Shown here: positions 10,484 to 22,573 of the stretch, one piece after another | Layout: each line of letters opens with the position of its first letter | Numbering within the stretch: the stretch's first letter is position 1 | DNA from: Prochilodus magdalenae | Taxonomy: Eukaryota > Chordata > Actinopteri > Characiformes > Prochilodontidae | Assembly (NCBI GenBank): GCA_024036415.1 | Contig: JAMWET010002899.1 | Span: 465,001 to 529,000 of the forward strand | Direction of reading: 5' to 3' | Length of the DNA: 64,000 nt | Position numbers and translations under genes: made by a program | The notes under the pieces: model-generated | Databases searched by the model: none | What the model saw: the letters and a program-made list of their open reading frames with translations, nothing else | What the model was told of the DNA's origin: nothing

Positions 10484-12575
10484 GTAAACAAGCTCTGCTC
10501 TAAATGGTTGTATTGTATGGAGCCTCATTAACAAAGTAGTCCTGGCTATAACACACATACAGAAGTGGCAATACGGCAGAGAAATAGGGAACTGGTGTGA
10601 TATTATTAGGTCACAACACCAAAGCAAATCATTAAAAACCAGCCATTCACGTAGCTTCATTAATGTAATACATTTGTAAGTACAATTTCTAACAATTGTA
10701 AGCGACTTTGGGTGTGTAAAAATAGCTATAGAGGAATCAGGTATTATTATTATTACATGAACTAGGGAGTGAATAGGAGAATTTTTGTGGAATATGTAAA
10801 TTTAACTTATCCAATAGCAGAGAGCAACCTTCATTCATTTTATTTCCAGTCATAACAGCCATTAAAGGTGCAGTAAGTGATTCTGGAGAGTGACTGTTAA
10901 TATTTGAACACAACATCTAAACAAATACACCCCTTCCCTGTGGTGCTCCACCCCCCAAAATTATGGCCATGCATTGTGGAGGTGAATGACACTCAGCTAA
11001 CGATTTTTTAGGTCTTTGTGGCCATAAGGTCCTTCACAATTGTGCGAACACATGCCATGATATGACATTAGAGCATTAATGTAGCTAACTAATGCTAGCA
11101 GGGCTGTGGGTTAGCAAACTCTCACTACTATTACTGCTGCGATGCTAACCAGTTACTATCACAAACATTAGCAAACAGGGCCAAACTGTACTGACCTATC
11201 GGTTCAGTGAAACAGCAAAAATGAGTGAAACAGAAACGATCGTTTACATGCACTTCGCCTCTCCATGAAGCTGAAATCAGCTTCTTATTCACCAGCTGAT
11301 GTTCAAGTTTTCCTGTTCCACCTTAAATTGTGCTGCAGTTACATCCAGGCGCCTGAGTCTGGCGAATAGTAAGCCAGCTTTAGCCTTGTCAACTCTAGAA
11401 GGGTACTCCTCTGTTGAACACCTCACAGCTCTTTAACCTTGCCCAATCTTAGAACGTCTTTCTCAGACGTCCTCCCCTGTGACTGTACCTGTAACATGTC
11501 TCCTCCTTGACCTTGTGTAGAGTTCAGCATACAGCCCCCTTCCCCCTGTCCTTTGCACAAGCCAGGGTGCCCCCTGTTACTAATAGGCTAGAGGTGTGTT
11601 GTGTTTTTCTGTGTTTCCTATTTACAGACTCAGGATTGGATACCAACACTAGTTTTTGGTCCAGCGTTCTCACAGATGGACAGCTAGCGGACTGTGAGGA
11701 GATGTTCACTGAATTTGATAGTGTATAAGATTAACACTGCTTACTGCAGGAGTATAAATAGAAGCAGACGTTATATTAAACAGATAATCACACAGAAGCT
11801 TCAAGGACTAAATGTAATATCAGATGTTTCAGTGTTTAGTGTGTCCACTCTTTATCTTTGTTACAGCTTCCTTTTCATTTTCCAAGAGACTCTTCTCACA
11901 GAGATCTACAGATACACCTCCAGAGCTGGTTTAGCATCTCACCCTCCAAAAAAAATCAAAGTTACAACAACTACACTCATCACCCTGTAAAACCTTCACA
12001 GGTGTCAGGTTCAATGTTCTACAGAGGCTCACATCTAGATAGAACCGTGTCTGTAATAGAGGTTTATGAGTGTGAGGAAACTTTTCAAGGCTTCAAAAAC
12101 TTCACACAAAGGTCCTAAAAGGTCCTTTGTCACTTCAAGAGATTCCCTCAGAACGTAATGTGTGAAGGCTACATATATATTTCAAAAGGTACTTCACACT
12201 TAAACATACAATTTACATTTTTGAAAAAAACCTCCAGTTGAGGTAATGGTTGTCAGATAAAACCCTTAAAGAACCGTTACATCATGTGAAGGCTCTTCCT
12301 CACAGTCACACGTCATTTAGAAAAAAAAATCTCGGAATTCAATGTTGTTGTTCAGTGTCATTGCTCAGAAAACCCTTTGTGGCACAAAAGTGTTCCTCTG
12401 ATTTCCCTCTTCCTTAGGCAAGTGGATCATCTTCTCTCTAATCTCCTCAGAAACATCTACTGAACAATAAATAACTAATGATAAAATACATTTGCATGGT
12501 TTCATTTCCCCCTAAACGTTTTCCCACCTGTCTTTGTCCCCTACAATTGAACAGGCGGTGTTTGTTACTGTGGCT

Positions 12576-12902
12576 TTAAAGGAGCAGTGTGTAACCTCTA
12601 GTGGTGAGGATGCGTAGTCACAACAATTCCTCCCTTCCCGAGGTGGTTTTCTGCTGTTGCTTAAGTGCTAATCCTGATTTCAGTTTGCTTTATGTTTTCT
12701 TTTCTTTGACTTTGAGGATTTACCCTCCGTTACTTTTACCTAGCATCCTAGCATGCTCATTCCATTAGTACAGTATGATAACTCTGTGTTTCAACATTTA
12801 ATAGAGAATTTAATGTTAATTCAGTTCAGACAGTTTATAATAATCACCATTTGCTTCCTGATAAGCTGATTCTGTTAATGCTGAAAATGTATATATGTAT
12901 AA

Positions 12903-12937
<35 letters not shown>

Positions 12938-13435
12938 ATGGACGTTCACCAGCTTTATGTTCGAATTTTCCCTTCCGACCTTACATTGTTCAGCAGATGT
13001 TTCTCTGGCACCTGAGACGTTATAACATCTGCTACATCGTTTAAGGTGAAACGGGATAATTCTAATTAAAAGCTGGCAAATGAGTAGCACATTTCAGCCT
13101 CAGAGTTTTAATAAAGATAAGGATCAATAAATCTACATGGAGTTTTGTCCGCCGGGCTTCCGATAAATGCCCTACAGTTATTCTTCTTTTTCTGCCACTT
13201 CAGCAATGAATCACAAAAGACACTTTACACAGCCAGTGTGTTCGTTATGGGCTGCTGTAGTGATGTTGCGTCTCTACAGGCAGCCTCCACTGGAAGACAT
13301 GGGCTCATTCTGAGCTAACAAAAACACAGTGTCTTGCTGTAATGGGTTATTATACACTAATGAAAACATAGTTTCATATCCTGTGTTCTATTTCTGCTAA
13401 TAGATACCCTTAAGTTTTACACAGCGTTCCTTTAA
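12576..13435. repeat. TTAA-bounded inverted-repeat element with nested hairpin
   Basis: The left end TTAAAGGAGCAGTGTGTAA is matched by an inverted end at 13415-13435 (TTACACAGCGTTCCTTTAA). Ends inside TTAA suggest a piggyBac-like or similar non-autonomous DNA element. Inside lie a TG/TA microsatellite (about 12896-12936) and a hairpin-family unit with both arms (12941-13085). The part at 13190-13330 resembles 23080-23230, so this is a repeated family. No coding is seen. Confidence 0.6.
12896..12936. repeat. TG/TA dinucleotide microsatellite
   Basis: A short (TG)n run is followed by (TA)n. Confidence 0.9.
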
Positions 13436-13999
13436 AACCAATATATGCAAATGAGCTCTGTTCTAAACAGCTGTACAAAAGCAGTTCATTGAAAATGGTC
13501 TGTTTTTGAAGCTTAGCTTTCATTTATAGAGTGTGTGGAATAAGAAGCTAATGGATTCTGAAACTTCATAAAACCCCTTAATTAAAATGAGGGAGGAAAC
13601 AGTTTTAGACCATATGGACCCTTTAAGAAAGTGCACAGCTCTGTATGAGTGCTTGAGTGAGTGGTATGCTTGTGTTCGGGAGTAGTATGTGTGTGTGTTC
13701 GCGTGTCCTCCAACAGATGGTCAGTCTTACATCAGGCTGGCAGATGCCGAGGTGTCCGATGGCAGCTCCCACTGCAGCCTGCTGGATGTTCTTACAGGCA
13801 TCCTTCACACTTCCTTAAGTAGACGTGATGACAACAGGACCTCCTCCGCTGGTCATTTGGGAGGATTTGGGTTTGATTCATGCCGGGCATTGTCTAATCC
13901 AAACTGTGTTCCATCTGCAGTTGGTGCTGTAATGACAAGTTTCAGATTTTTACACTATATTCTACCACCTTAAAAGGAAAGGGGGGTCTTGAAGGGGTC

Positions 14000-14165
14000 T
14001 TTAGTGGTTATATATAGAACCACAAATACCCAGAATAACGATTTAATTGCGTACAGTTCTGTACATGGTTAAATGGGTCTTCGCTGTGATGGAATCCTGT
14101 TGTGTAGAGTTCTTTGAAGAACCTTTCAAAAAGTGGTTCTGCGTGTTTTGGCCCTGTTAATACAT
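14000..14165. repeat. GGTTCT/AGAACC palindromic repeat
   Basis: Several inverted GGTTCT and AGAACC words are spread over about 160 bp. Similar segments occur at 36370-36600 and 62515-62700. It is probably a non-autonomous DNA element of low conservation. Confidence 0.5.
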
Positions 14166-14204
14166 TTTTAGGTGAAGGCTCATCGACAAAAGAGAAGCTG
14201 CACA

Positions 14205-14919
14205 AATAGCTGCACCCAGAAGAAATCAACCGACAATAGTGGGTAGGTTTGACATGTGAGACATACGCAAGGACGGGCCTGATCACTGTACCTGACTGAC
14301 CCAACAGCCACGGTTGCAGTGATTTGCAGTGCAGTGATGTCCTCCATGAGTCACCCTGTTAGTGCCAGCACCACTGGCAGACGGCTGCACCACAGAGACA
14401 GTTACAACGACTGCCCTTGACACCACGTCACCGTCACCAAAGACTGCTATGCTATCGTGCCAGACTGCCATGGAGTGACTCAGAATGGCAGCGGGTCATC
14501 TTCAGTGACGAGTCCCGCTTTAGTCTCGGTGGAGACGCCCAACGAATCCGTGTGTGGAGGCACCGTGGTCAGCGCCAAGCTAAACCGTTTGTTGTCACAC
14601 GTCCAGAAGGCCTGGTGTCACTCCACCTCCACCCCTACTGCACCATCTGCAGGAACTGTGTGAGGATATTCAAGCTGCATAGATGGATTATCACAGGACA
14701 CCATTAGGAACCTCTACAGCTCCATACCGAGATGCATGTCATGCCGCGACACAAACATGGTGTCCCAGTGCCATACTGAGAGACAGACTTCTGTATGTGT
14801 AGCTCAGTAAATATTGATCATATCAGTTTAAATGCATCATCAGTTATTGATCCTGGTCACCTTTATCTTCCTTCCCAACAGCACTGCAACCCCACACTTC
14901 CTTCTGGGTGCAGCTGTTT
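14205..14919 (+). mobile_element. Tc1/mariner-like element, truncated
   Basis: The ends are AATAGCTGCACCCAGAAG and the inverse CTTCTGGGTGCAGCTG. At about 715 bp it is shorter than an autonomous element (about 1.3-1.6 kb). It carries a fragment of DDE transposase. Related copies are at 51843-52445 (both ends), 56541-56795 (right part) and 1190-1345 (right end, inverted). Confidence 0.82.
14417..14707 (+). pseudogene. Tc1/mariner transposase fragment
   Basis: An open frame of 96 codons includes WQRVIFSDESRFSLGGDAQR and RVWRHRGQR. This is the region of a Tc1/mariner catalytic domain around the first aspartate. The N-terminal DNA-binding part and the rest of the DDE triad are absent or out of frame, so this is a relic. 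Confidence 0.85.
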
Positions 14920-15194
14920 ATTTAATGGTGAGTGTATTTGTTGAATACTGTGCTTTCCATATGGGGTTGTTGTTGTTTGTGTAGAACATGTCATACATAG
15001 ATAGACATCTCTGTGTGCTCCATAGAATAAGAATAACTTAGTCTAACTTTGTTTTAACTGTCAGCTGTTCCTGGAGGATGTGATTCAGCAGTTAGAACCA
15101 TAAGCCAGGAACCTGTGACATACAGAAATCTGACATATGACCATATATGCACATACATCATGAAGAATGTTATGTGTTCTTTAATGGTCAGGAT

Positions 15195-16330
15195 GTTTAC
15201 AGGACCCCCCAGATGAGGTATTATGTAGGTGGTGGATCATTCTCAGCACTGCAGTGACACTGACGTGGTGGTGGTGTGTGTGGATCAGAAACAGCAGTGC
15301 TGCTGGAGTGTTTAGACACTGTGTCCACTCACTGCCCACTCTATTAGACACTCCTACCTTGCTGGTCCACCTTGTAGATGTACAGTCAGAGACGATGACT
15401 CATCTGCTGCTGCACAGTGCAGTGTTGGTCATCCTCTAGTCCGTCATCAGCGGTGACGGGCCACTGCCCACAGGACACCATTGTCACCAATAAACTCAAG
15501 CCCCTACAGCCTGCCACCCGGAACTTTCAGTAGAACCATGTTCTATGGTCAGATGAGACCAACATTCATCCTTCTGGAAACAAACACTGGAGGTGGGTTT
15601 GGGTGTAGACAAAATAACATGTGGAAACGTATCATCCCCCCAGTGAAGGGTGGTAGATCTGATAGGGTGAGGACTGTTTCTCACCCAAAAGTCCTGGACC
15701 GTTTATTCGGATACATGGCACCTGCAGAAATGAAATCATAGCCTGTCTGAGTCAGCCAGGAAAATCAACCTGTGAGTGGCTGAAACCCTCCAGTGTGACC
15801 ATGATCTAAAGCTTACCTCAAAATCAATAGGAAAGCAGTTCACTGACCACAGAATCAGGGTTTTGCTATAGTCCACTCAGACCCTCAACACATAGACAAA
15901 CTGGGGGATGAGCCAAAAGGGAGGCAAGTCATGGCACACACTGATTTGAGAAAAAATAGTTTCATAAGAGGATCTCGATAATGTTTTGAATCTTTGTAAT
16001 TCTGAATTTTTCCATGTATTTAAGTACAACATTGATGGATTTTTACTCTAAGTACTCAGTGAAGTATATTAGAGAGTACAGATCGGTTACACCTTTACAT
16101 CTTCATATGTAGCTATAAGTTTTTGTTTAATGTCATTCTGCTATGTCATGGACATTTGTACAGTGTTGTGTTTGGTCACAGTGAGTGGCCACAGTGTTTA
16201 AACAGTCCAGCAGCACTGTTGTGTCTGATCCACTCACCCCAGCAGCCCCTCAGTGTCATTGCAGTGCTGAGAATGACCTACCACCCACATATCACCTGCA
16301 CTGTGGGGGTCCTGACCATTCAAGAATAGG
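15195..16330. repeat. Composite fish interspersed repeat split by other sequence
   Basis: The left part (15195-15480) contains GGATCATTCTCAGCACTGCA and GTCCACCTTGTAGATGTACA. The right part (about 16160-16330) carries the inverse arrangement with GCAGTGCTGAGAATGAC. Between them, 15490-15745 has a degenerate Tc1-like transposase trace (a CRQNNMWKRIIPPVKGG-like frame). The two outer pieces are probably arms of one element with a later insertion. Related pieces are at 36690-37030 and 48890-48965. Confidence 0.55.
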
Positions 16331-16689
16331 GAAACAGATGGACTACAGACTGTAATTGTAGAACCACAAAGTGCACATATATGGTCAGTGGAGCTTATAA
16401 AATAGACGATGAGTCTAGATACAATGAGACGTACCTAATAAGTGGTCGATGAGTGTGTATGCATGACCCGTTACACGGAGGTGGGCTAATGTTATGGCTG
16501 ATCGGTGTATAGACAGGCACCCTGTAATAACAACATGACGGACTTCCTGTGGTATTAGGTTCTGACATGTGTTATTTGCAAACCAGTGACACATGGCTTT
16601 CACGTTTTCAGTGCCAAATGAAGAGCGTGACGTATCTCTCCAGACTTTTCTAGAAAGCAGCTTCTATCTAGAACAGACGTTGCTATGAC

Positions 16690-16949
16690 ATCAAACGCAC
16701 AACACAACCTAACGGCGAGAGGAGGGGCCCAACAGCAGCCAGCCAATCAGAAGCTACAACGCGGGTCACGTGGCTGGCTCACTGGACAGCCGAGCGTTCT
16801 AATGCGTTTTAAGTTTCAATAGTAACTGCATTAGCGTCTCTGGGTGAGAGGAGCGCGTACAAGGGAGAGCAGACCAAACTGAAAACGGGTTCCCTTTGCA
16901 AGCAAAACTCACATAGCCGGTTCGTTTAGGCTCTCTTAAACCCGCGGAC
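16690..16949 (+). promoter_or_regulatory. mlf1: mlf1 promoter and 5'UTR region
   Basis: Sequence just upstream of the mlf1 start is richer in CpG than its surroundings. It contains a CCAAT box (16743-16747, AGCCAATCAG), an E-box CACGTG (16767-16772), and an imperfect inverted motif at 16813-16826 (GTTTCAATAGTAAC) that fits the RFX X-box half-site plan. No TATA box is obvious. The transcription start cannot be fixed from sequence. Confidence 0.5.
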
Positions 16950-17961
16950 ATGTTCAACAGTCTTCTCAGGGAGTTTGAGGACGACCCTTTCTTTTCGTAA
17001 GTCTCTAAATCGTTTGTCTAACGGCTTTGCTCTGTCAGCTGTCACCACGTATACCGTAGCATTGTATTTGGTTTTTGTTGACCCCAGTTGGTTGCAGCTA
17101 CTTTAGCTATATACTAAATTTGATATATGACTTTAGCTATGTAACCGAAATTCATGAGACTTAGCTTTCAATTCGCCAGCTTCTTTTTCGAGCCCGTTCC
17201 ACCTTAAATAGTATATTTATACTATATATATATTCACACACAAAATACATACTGTGCTACTGCTGCGATATTTAAGGTGGAACGGGGAAATTTGAACAAG
17301 AAGCCGGCGAATTGGAAGTCACCTGACTTCAGCTGCGTCCTTAACTCCAGATACAGGTTACTGTTTTTTCTTTTAGCACCTGTTACACAATGTGGCTAAA
17401 TCCGCTATCTTGCCTCAAGCCCCGTTCTACCTTAAGTGGCGCAGCAATTACATGAAACTGTTGCGCCATTTAAGGTGGAAAGGGTAAATTCGAACAAGAA
17501 GCCGGCGAATTGTAAGCTGACTAGCTTCGTCCTAAATTCTAGACCACTGCTTGTCACCATCTCTCCTGTAGCACCTGTTACACCCTGTCTGCCTGTGGCT
17601 AAAGCTGTTATCTTACCTCAGCTACAAACGCTAGCGTGGTTTTTGACGTAGCGAATTCAAATATAAACGTAGAAACGTCTAGAAGTTAACCGCCCAACTT
17701 CATTAGTTTATTAACTCATTTATTAACATGTTATACTACATGCACAAAAGCATCCAGATCCCCATCTGGTGCGTGCTTTCGACTTCTTTAAAGAGGAACT
17801 CCACCAAATCTTCGACATTTCTCCATGGCTAAGATACAAAGCAAAGTCATTCACAGTGTATTGGTATGAAGCGCTTAGTTCTGGATCAACTGTGGGTCGT
17901 AGTTGTTCACAGTGATGGTGATGGGAACCAGACGTCCAGCTCTAATTTTTACATGAAGTGG

Positions 17962-18023
<62 letters not shown>

Positions 18024-21000
18024 AGGCCGTATTGATATATTGATGATTGTGTGGTAGCTTTACAGTAAGGATTGGCCCTAAATTTTTGTTTGTGTGTTTG
18101 TTTATTTGTTTATTGATATTTCCAGCTATCAGATGTAGATATACAAACTCAGAAGACACATGCAAGTTTATTGGGCATTTGGGATAGTAAATATAATGCG
18201 TTTATATGCATTGTAGACACCGCAGCCCCGGGCTCCTGTCACCATCACTGTAAAGCCAACCTAAATATTTTTTTGTCTGTTTGTTTGTTTGTTTTGTTTC
18301 TGTTTACAATAGAATTATGCTGAGCTGTTTTAAAAATTGGTGGAATTCCCCTTTAAGATCCACCCATTGCTGACACAGGTTTTCAATAGCACATAGACAG
18401 CTCACATGATTTCCATAAAAAAGCACTGACCAATAACAACGCACCATGCCCAGTGCCAAGCGTTTGCTAGAGGGGTATAAAGCCCACCGGCATTGAACTG
18501 TGGAGCTGTGGAACTGGAGTGATGGAGCTTGATCCAATACATTCGGGATGAGTTGGAGTGATTGAGAACTACCCATCCAACTTCAGTGCCTGACCTGTAT
18601 AATGCTCTAGTGTCTAAATTAAATTCTCACGGTTCCAAAACACAGTGAGAGGTCGTCCCGGAAAGTAGAGGCTGTTATTGCAGCTAAGGGGGTGCCTGTT
18701 GTCTTTGACCATATAGTGTAACACTGACCCAAACAAGCCACACTGGCCGTAATATATGTACTTGTAATTATCACATTCTACACCACTGTGCAAAGTAACT
18801 TCAGCCTGCTGTATTTGAACTACTTGCAGTGGTGCTCAAACAGATTGTGAGTGCAGAAGGTGATTGTGAATTTCTCTCTGCTGCTTTAATGTTCAGTGTG
18901 TCATTGAAATTAAACTGTAAAGTGATGTCACCTGAAAATGCTGCATGCACGGTTTCCCCTCATCTGCTCAGTCAGCATGCCTAACCATTTCCAACTTACA
19001 CCTGGTAATGTTAGTGAAGTATCTGGCGTGTTCATGCGCTCCAGTAATATTTTCCTCTTTTCCTTCCTATCTCTCATTTAGCTCAGCAAGGTAGGCTTTC
19101 CTCTATCCCACCTCAGTCTTTTCCTACTCTTAATGCATGACACATTCTGTTGTAGTACACCTTTTGCCTCTTTAGGAGATCATGAACTCATGTCTGATAT
19201 CTGCTGTCTTTGTATGGTAGTGATCCATTCCAGGCCCACAATGAGCGTATTCGGCAAATGATGAGGAGTTTTTCAGATCCTTTTGGCCAAGGCTTCATGC
19301 CCAGTATCACAGATGGCCGGGACAGGGGACGCAGGGGAGATGGCCAGCCCAGCACAAGCGTAGCCCTCCACAATGACCATAGAGTAAGTACTGTGAGCCA
19401 ACCTTTAAAAAAGTCCACTGATTTATCAACATAAGTCAGTCATCAATGTCAATCTTAATGGTTTGAGGTAAAATGGTTCATTGTATTGAAACTTGCCAGC
19501 CAGGTCATGAATGTGGCAATATCTATAACACCGATTTTCTTTATTTACAGTTTATGTACAGGTGTTTTCTTTTTTTACGTAGCATCAAAAAAGCTATTTT
19601 TGTGTTAGCTTTACATGTAAAATACATTTAGGCCAAAAGCTTATTTGATAACCACTACCAAACGTATGCATACAGACTATATGCATAAGCATTTTGGGGT
19701 CTAATTTTCAGGGAGGGAGTTTTTAAAGGCATTACAATGCCATTCAAGTGTCTGGTTTCCATCACCGCCACTGTGTACAGTCTCTAGAATGGTGCATTTT
19801 ACAAAATGTACTCTACATTACTTATTAATAATCATTTTAATGATGTAATTATGTAGAAATTAATAAAATCATCAGAATTTCCCCTATAGCCCTCCCTCGT
19901 AGCGATGTCAAGTCGATCCAGAGTTAGCTTGCCACCACGTGAACAATGGCAGCCATTCAGTCTATATTTAAGGGTTTAAGTCATATCTGCTTTGAGAATT
20001 ATGTACAAATGTCATCTGAGTGTTTAGCCACAGGGGGATGTGTGTTTTCATGGGTCAGGACCAGCTCTGACATTGCTAGCATGTCAAAACACATTGACCC
20101 CTATAGCACTTGTACACTTGGCTCGTACCATAAACTTTGTGCTCCGGTCTGGATACTCGCAATTCCCATGGTGGGTACTCTAAATACAACACCTCGGTCC
20201 AGTTCTTCAACTTGCGCTGACCCACATACTCTCTGCCCTGGCCGATGAGTGAAAGAACTTGATCATATGTCTAGCATTGTCCCCTATTGGTACACAGCAG
20301 TAGTTGAAATAACAACACTAGCAAGGGGAGTTTACCGAGGTCGTGATGGAAAACTGCCATGCTGGTGTAACCTGAGGCTCTTTACTGGCAAAGTAGTTTA
20401 GATGTATTGAGCACTGGAGAGAGAGGACAGGAGTGTAGAGGATTGCTAGTGAAGGAGAAGTCCTTATCGCCCCTCAAGGAGCTATGTTTAGCCCTGTGGG
20501 TATTTTTAGCCGGCTGGACAGCATTGTTCCACTGACACACTGCTTTCTCACTCAAACATATTAAAGACCCTCTTAGGGACTCAACTGACTGAACGGTGGA
20601 CATGTTTGCTCGGTGGACACACACACGTTTTAAAAAATGATGGTGAGCAGATCAAGTTTCTGCTTTGTTTGCTCATTAAACAAGCAAGCTGGGTGTTTAT
20701 TCGATCAATTTGACTATTTTTTTTTAAATCTACTGTCAAATACAAAGTCACGGGTATTCAGAAGTACGGAAATCCATTTTCTGAATATAAACGGTGGTCT
20801 AAAGTGTAACATCAGTGGTATTTTACCGTTAAAATTTCTCTTTGGTCTTGGCTTAGTTCTTATCTGAGTCTGGGAAACCGGTCCTGGGAGTTTAGAGATC
20901 ATCCATGAAAGGTTTAGATTCCCTGAAATGAATCTGCAGTTGTTGGCTTTAGGGGAAATAGTAAAAACTGCACATTTGTATAATTTTTTTAGTATGAAAA

Positions 21001-22541
21001 AGAAAAAGTCTTTTATTCATCATAATTTCAAAACACTATAATAGCATTGAATGTGCACCTGATATAGCTGCTAAAGTCACAGAATGAAAAACAGAATTGG
21101 AACATTCTGGCTGCCCTCTCACTATTAGCCCACAGTGTGCTGGGTTGTCCATGTAGCCCTGAAGTCTCATGATGGCCAGCTGGCCTGCTGTAGCACCCCC
21201 AGGGTGCTAAACATAGTTCCCATGTCCCTCTATAACCCTGGCACCTTCCCTCCATCTGGCTTGTATATTTATCCCTGCTGATTACTTTCATCAAATGCCA
21301 GAGTCTCTCCTGACCTGCAGCCTTTTTTTATTATTTTTTTATTGGGCTGCTCCTGTCTGAGGCCAGCCAAGAGGTCGTAAAGGCAGTGTGATCTGATTCA
21401 GATCATCGCTGGCAAGTTTGGGAAGGTTTGCTTTATGGGACCTGCTTTGTAGAGGTTGTGCTGTTGGCTTAGCCTAAATTATTAGAGGTGTGCTCCAGGT
21501 GTCTACTCAGGGGCCATTCTAGATAGCCGTGTTTGTGGGGTCAGTATTCTCAAACACCTGCTTTGGCACCCAAGCGGGTCATCAGCTTTCATACACAGAA
21601 CACACCGACGTTCTCAAGTATCAGACATGCTTTAGAGAATCTTTCTGCGGCAGACGCAGATGTAGATACACATTCTAACACTTCATCCGTCCACCAAGTC
21701 GGCGAGCATGTCCAGAGCCTAATGGAGACTGTTTTGAAACAATCAAACTGCGCTATTGGTCGCCTCCTTACATACTTAACTTTGGCTTTTGGGAGATGCT
21801 TTGTTACAAAAGCAGAATGAAATTAATAAATGATTTAATTTTGACGATGTTGAAGATGATGATTACTATTTTGATAACCTGAGTCATGTTAAGGTGGCAT
21901 TTGGGTTTCTCAGAATCCCCTGCCAGACGGGGATTTCTTGTTTGTAATCTAGTCGCCAACATAAATGTACCTTTGAGGCGTGTGAGTCATCTTACCCTCA
22001 CCCTAGTTGAGCAGAAAGCATCTGGGCGTGAGAGGAGACCCGATGCCTTGACAAGGCATGGCAGAAATGGGTCGTGAACTCAAGTCAGCAACATAGCGCC
22101 TGGCTCACACAGTTCACCCAAAATAGTGTGTTAATGAAAGAACCTTTTACCCATGCTCTGGATTTTGACCCATTTAAACTAGGAGCAACCGAAAGATAGC
22201 CATGGTCTTCTCTCACAGGGCAATATTAGTCTTTAGCTCTCTTTCACGAGTGTTGATAGGTTTACTGTGGGCTGACCTTTCAGAGAAGCTGATGCAGCGT
22301 TGCCTAGACCCCAGCTCTCACAGAGCCACAATCTATTAGGAGAAAATGGATCCACTTCACTCTGAAATGCCAAAATAATCCGCAGTGACAGGCACCAATT
22401 TTGCATAGACTGTAGGTCCTCTCAACACCCCATGTACTTTATATACTGAACTCTCACTCTTCATATACACACCTGTTCGCACATATGTTCTTCCTGCTTG
22501 CTTGTGATATAAAGAATAATGTTTTTAGAAGCAGCCAATTA

Positions 22542-22573
<32 letters not shown>

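Larger units (their letters stand above)
9020..16680. other. Intergenic region rsrc1 to mlf1
   Basis: About 7.9 kb separates the rsrc1 stop from the mlf1 start. It holds the rsrc1 3'UTR and a series of repeats annotated separately: the palindromic repeat at 10244, a retroelement-type tail at about 10690-10755, one arm of the hairpin family at about 11295-11345, a TTAA-bounded element at 12576, a Tc1 element at 14205 and a composite repeat at 15195. No further host coding exon was recognised. Open frames such as 11507-11728 and 13689-13973 show no family resemblance. Confidence 0.6.

Noticed and set aside
14417..14707. Possible host gene with a conserved domain
   Set aside because: The frame is a Tc1/mariner transposase piece between matching inverted ends.
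21533..21820. 95-codon frame in mlf1 intron 2
   Set aside because: No recognisable domain or splice structure, and its composition is like the surrounding intron. Chance frames of this length are expected in 64 kb.
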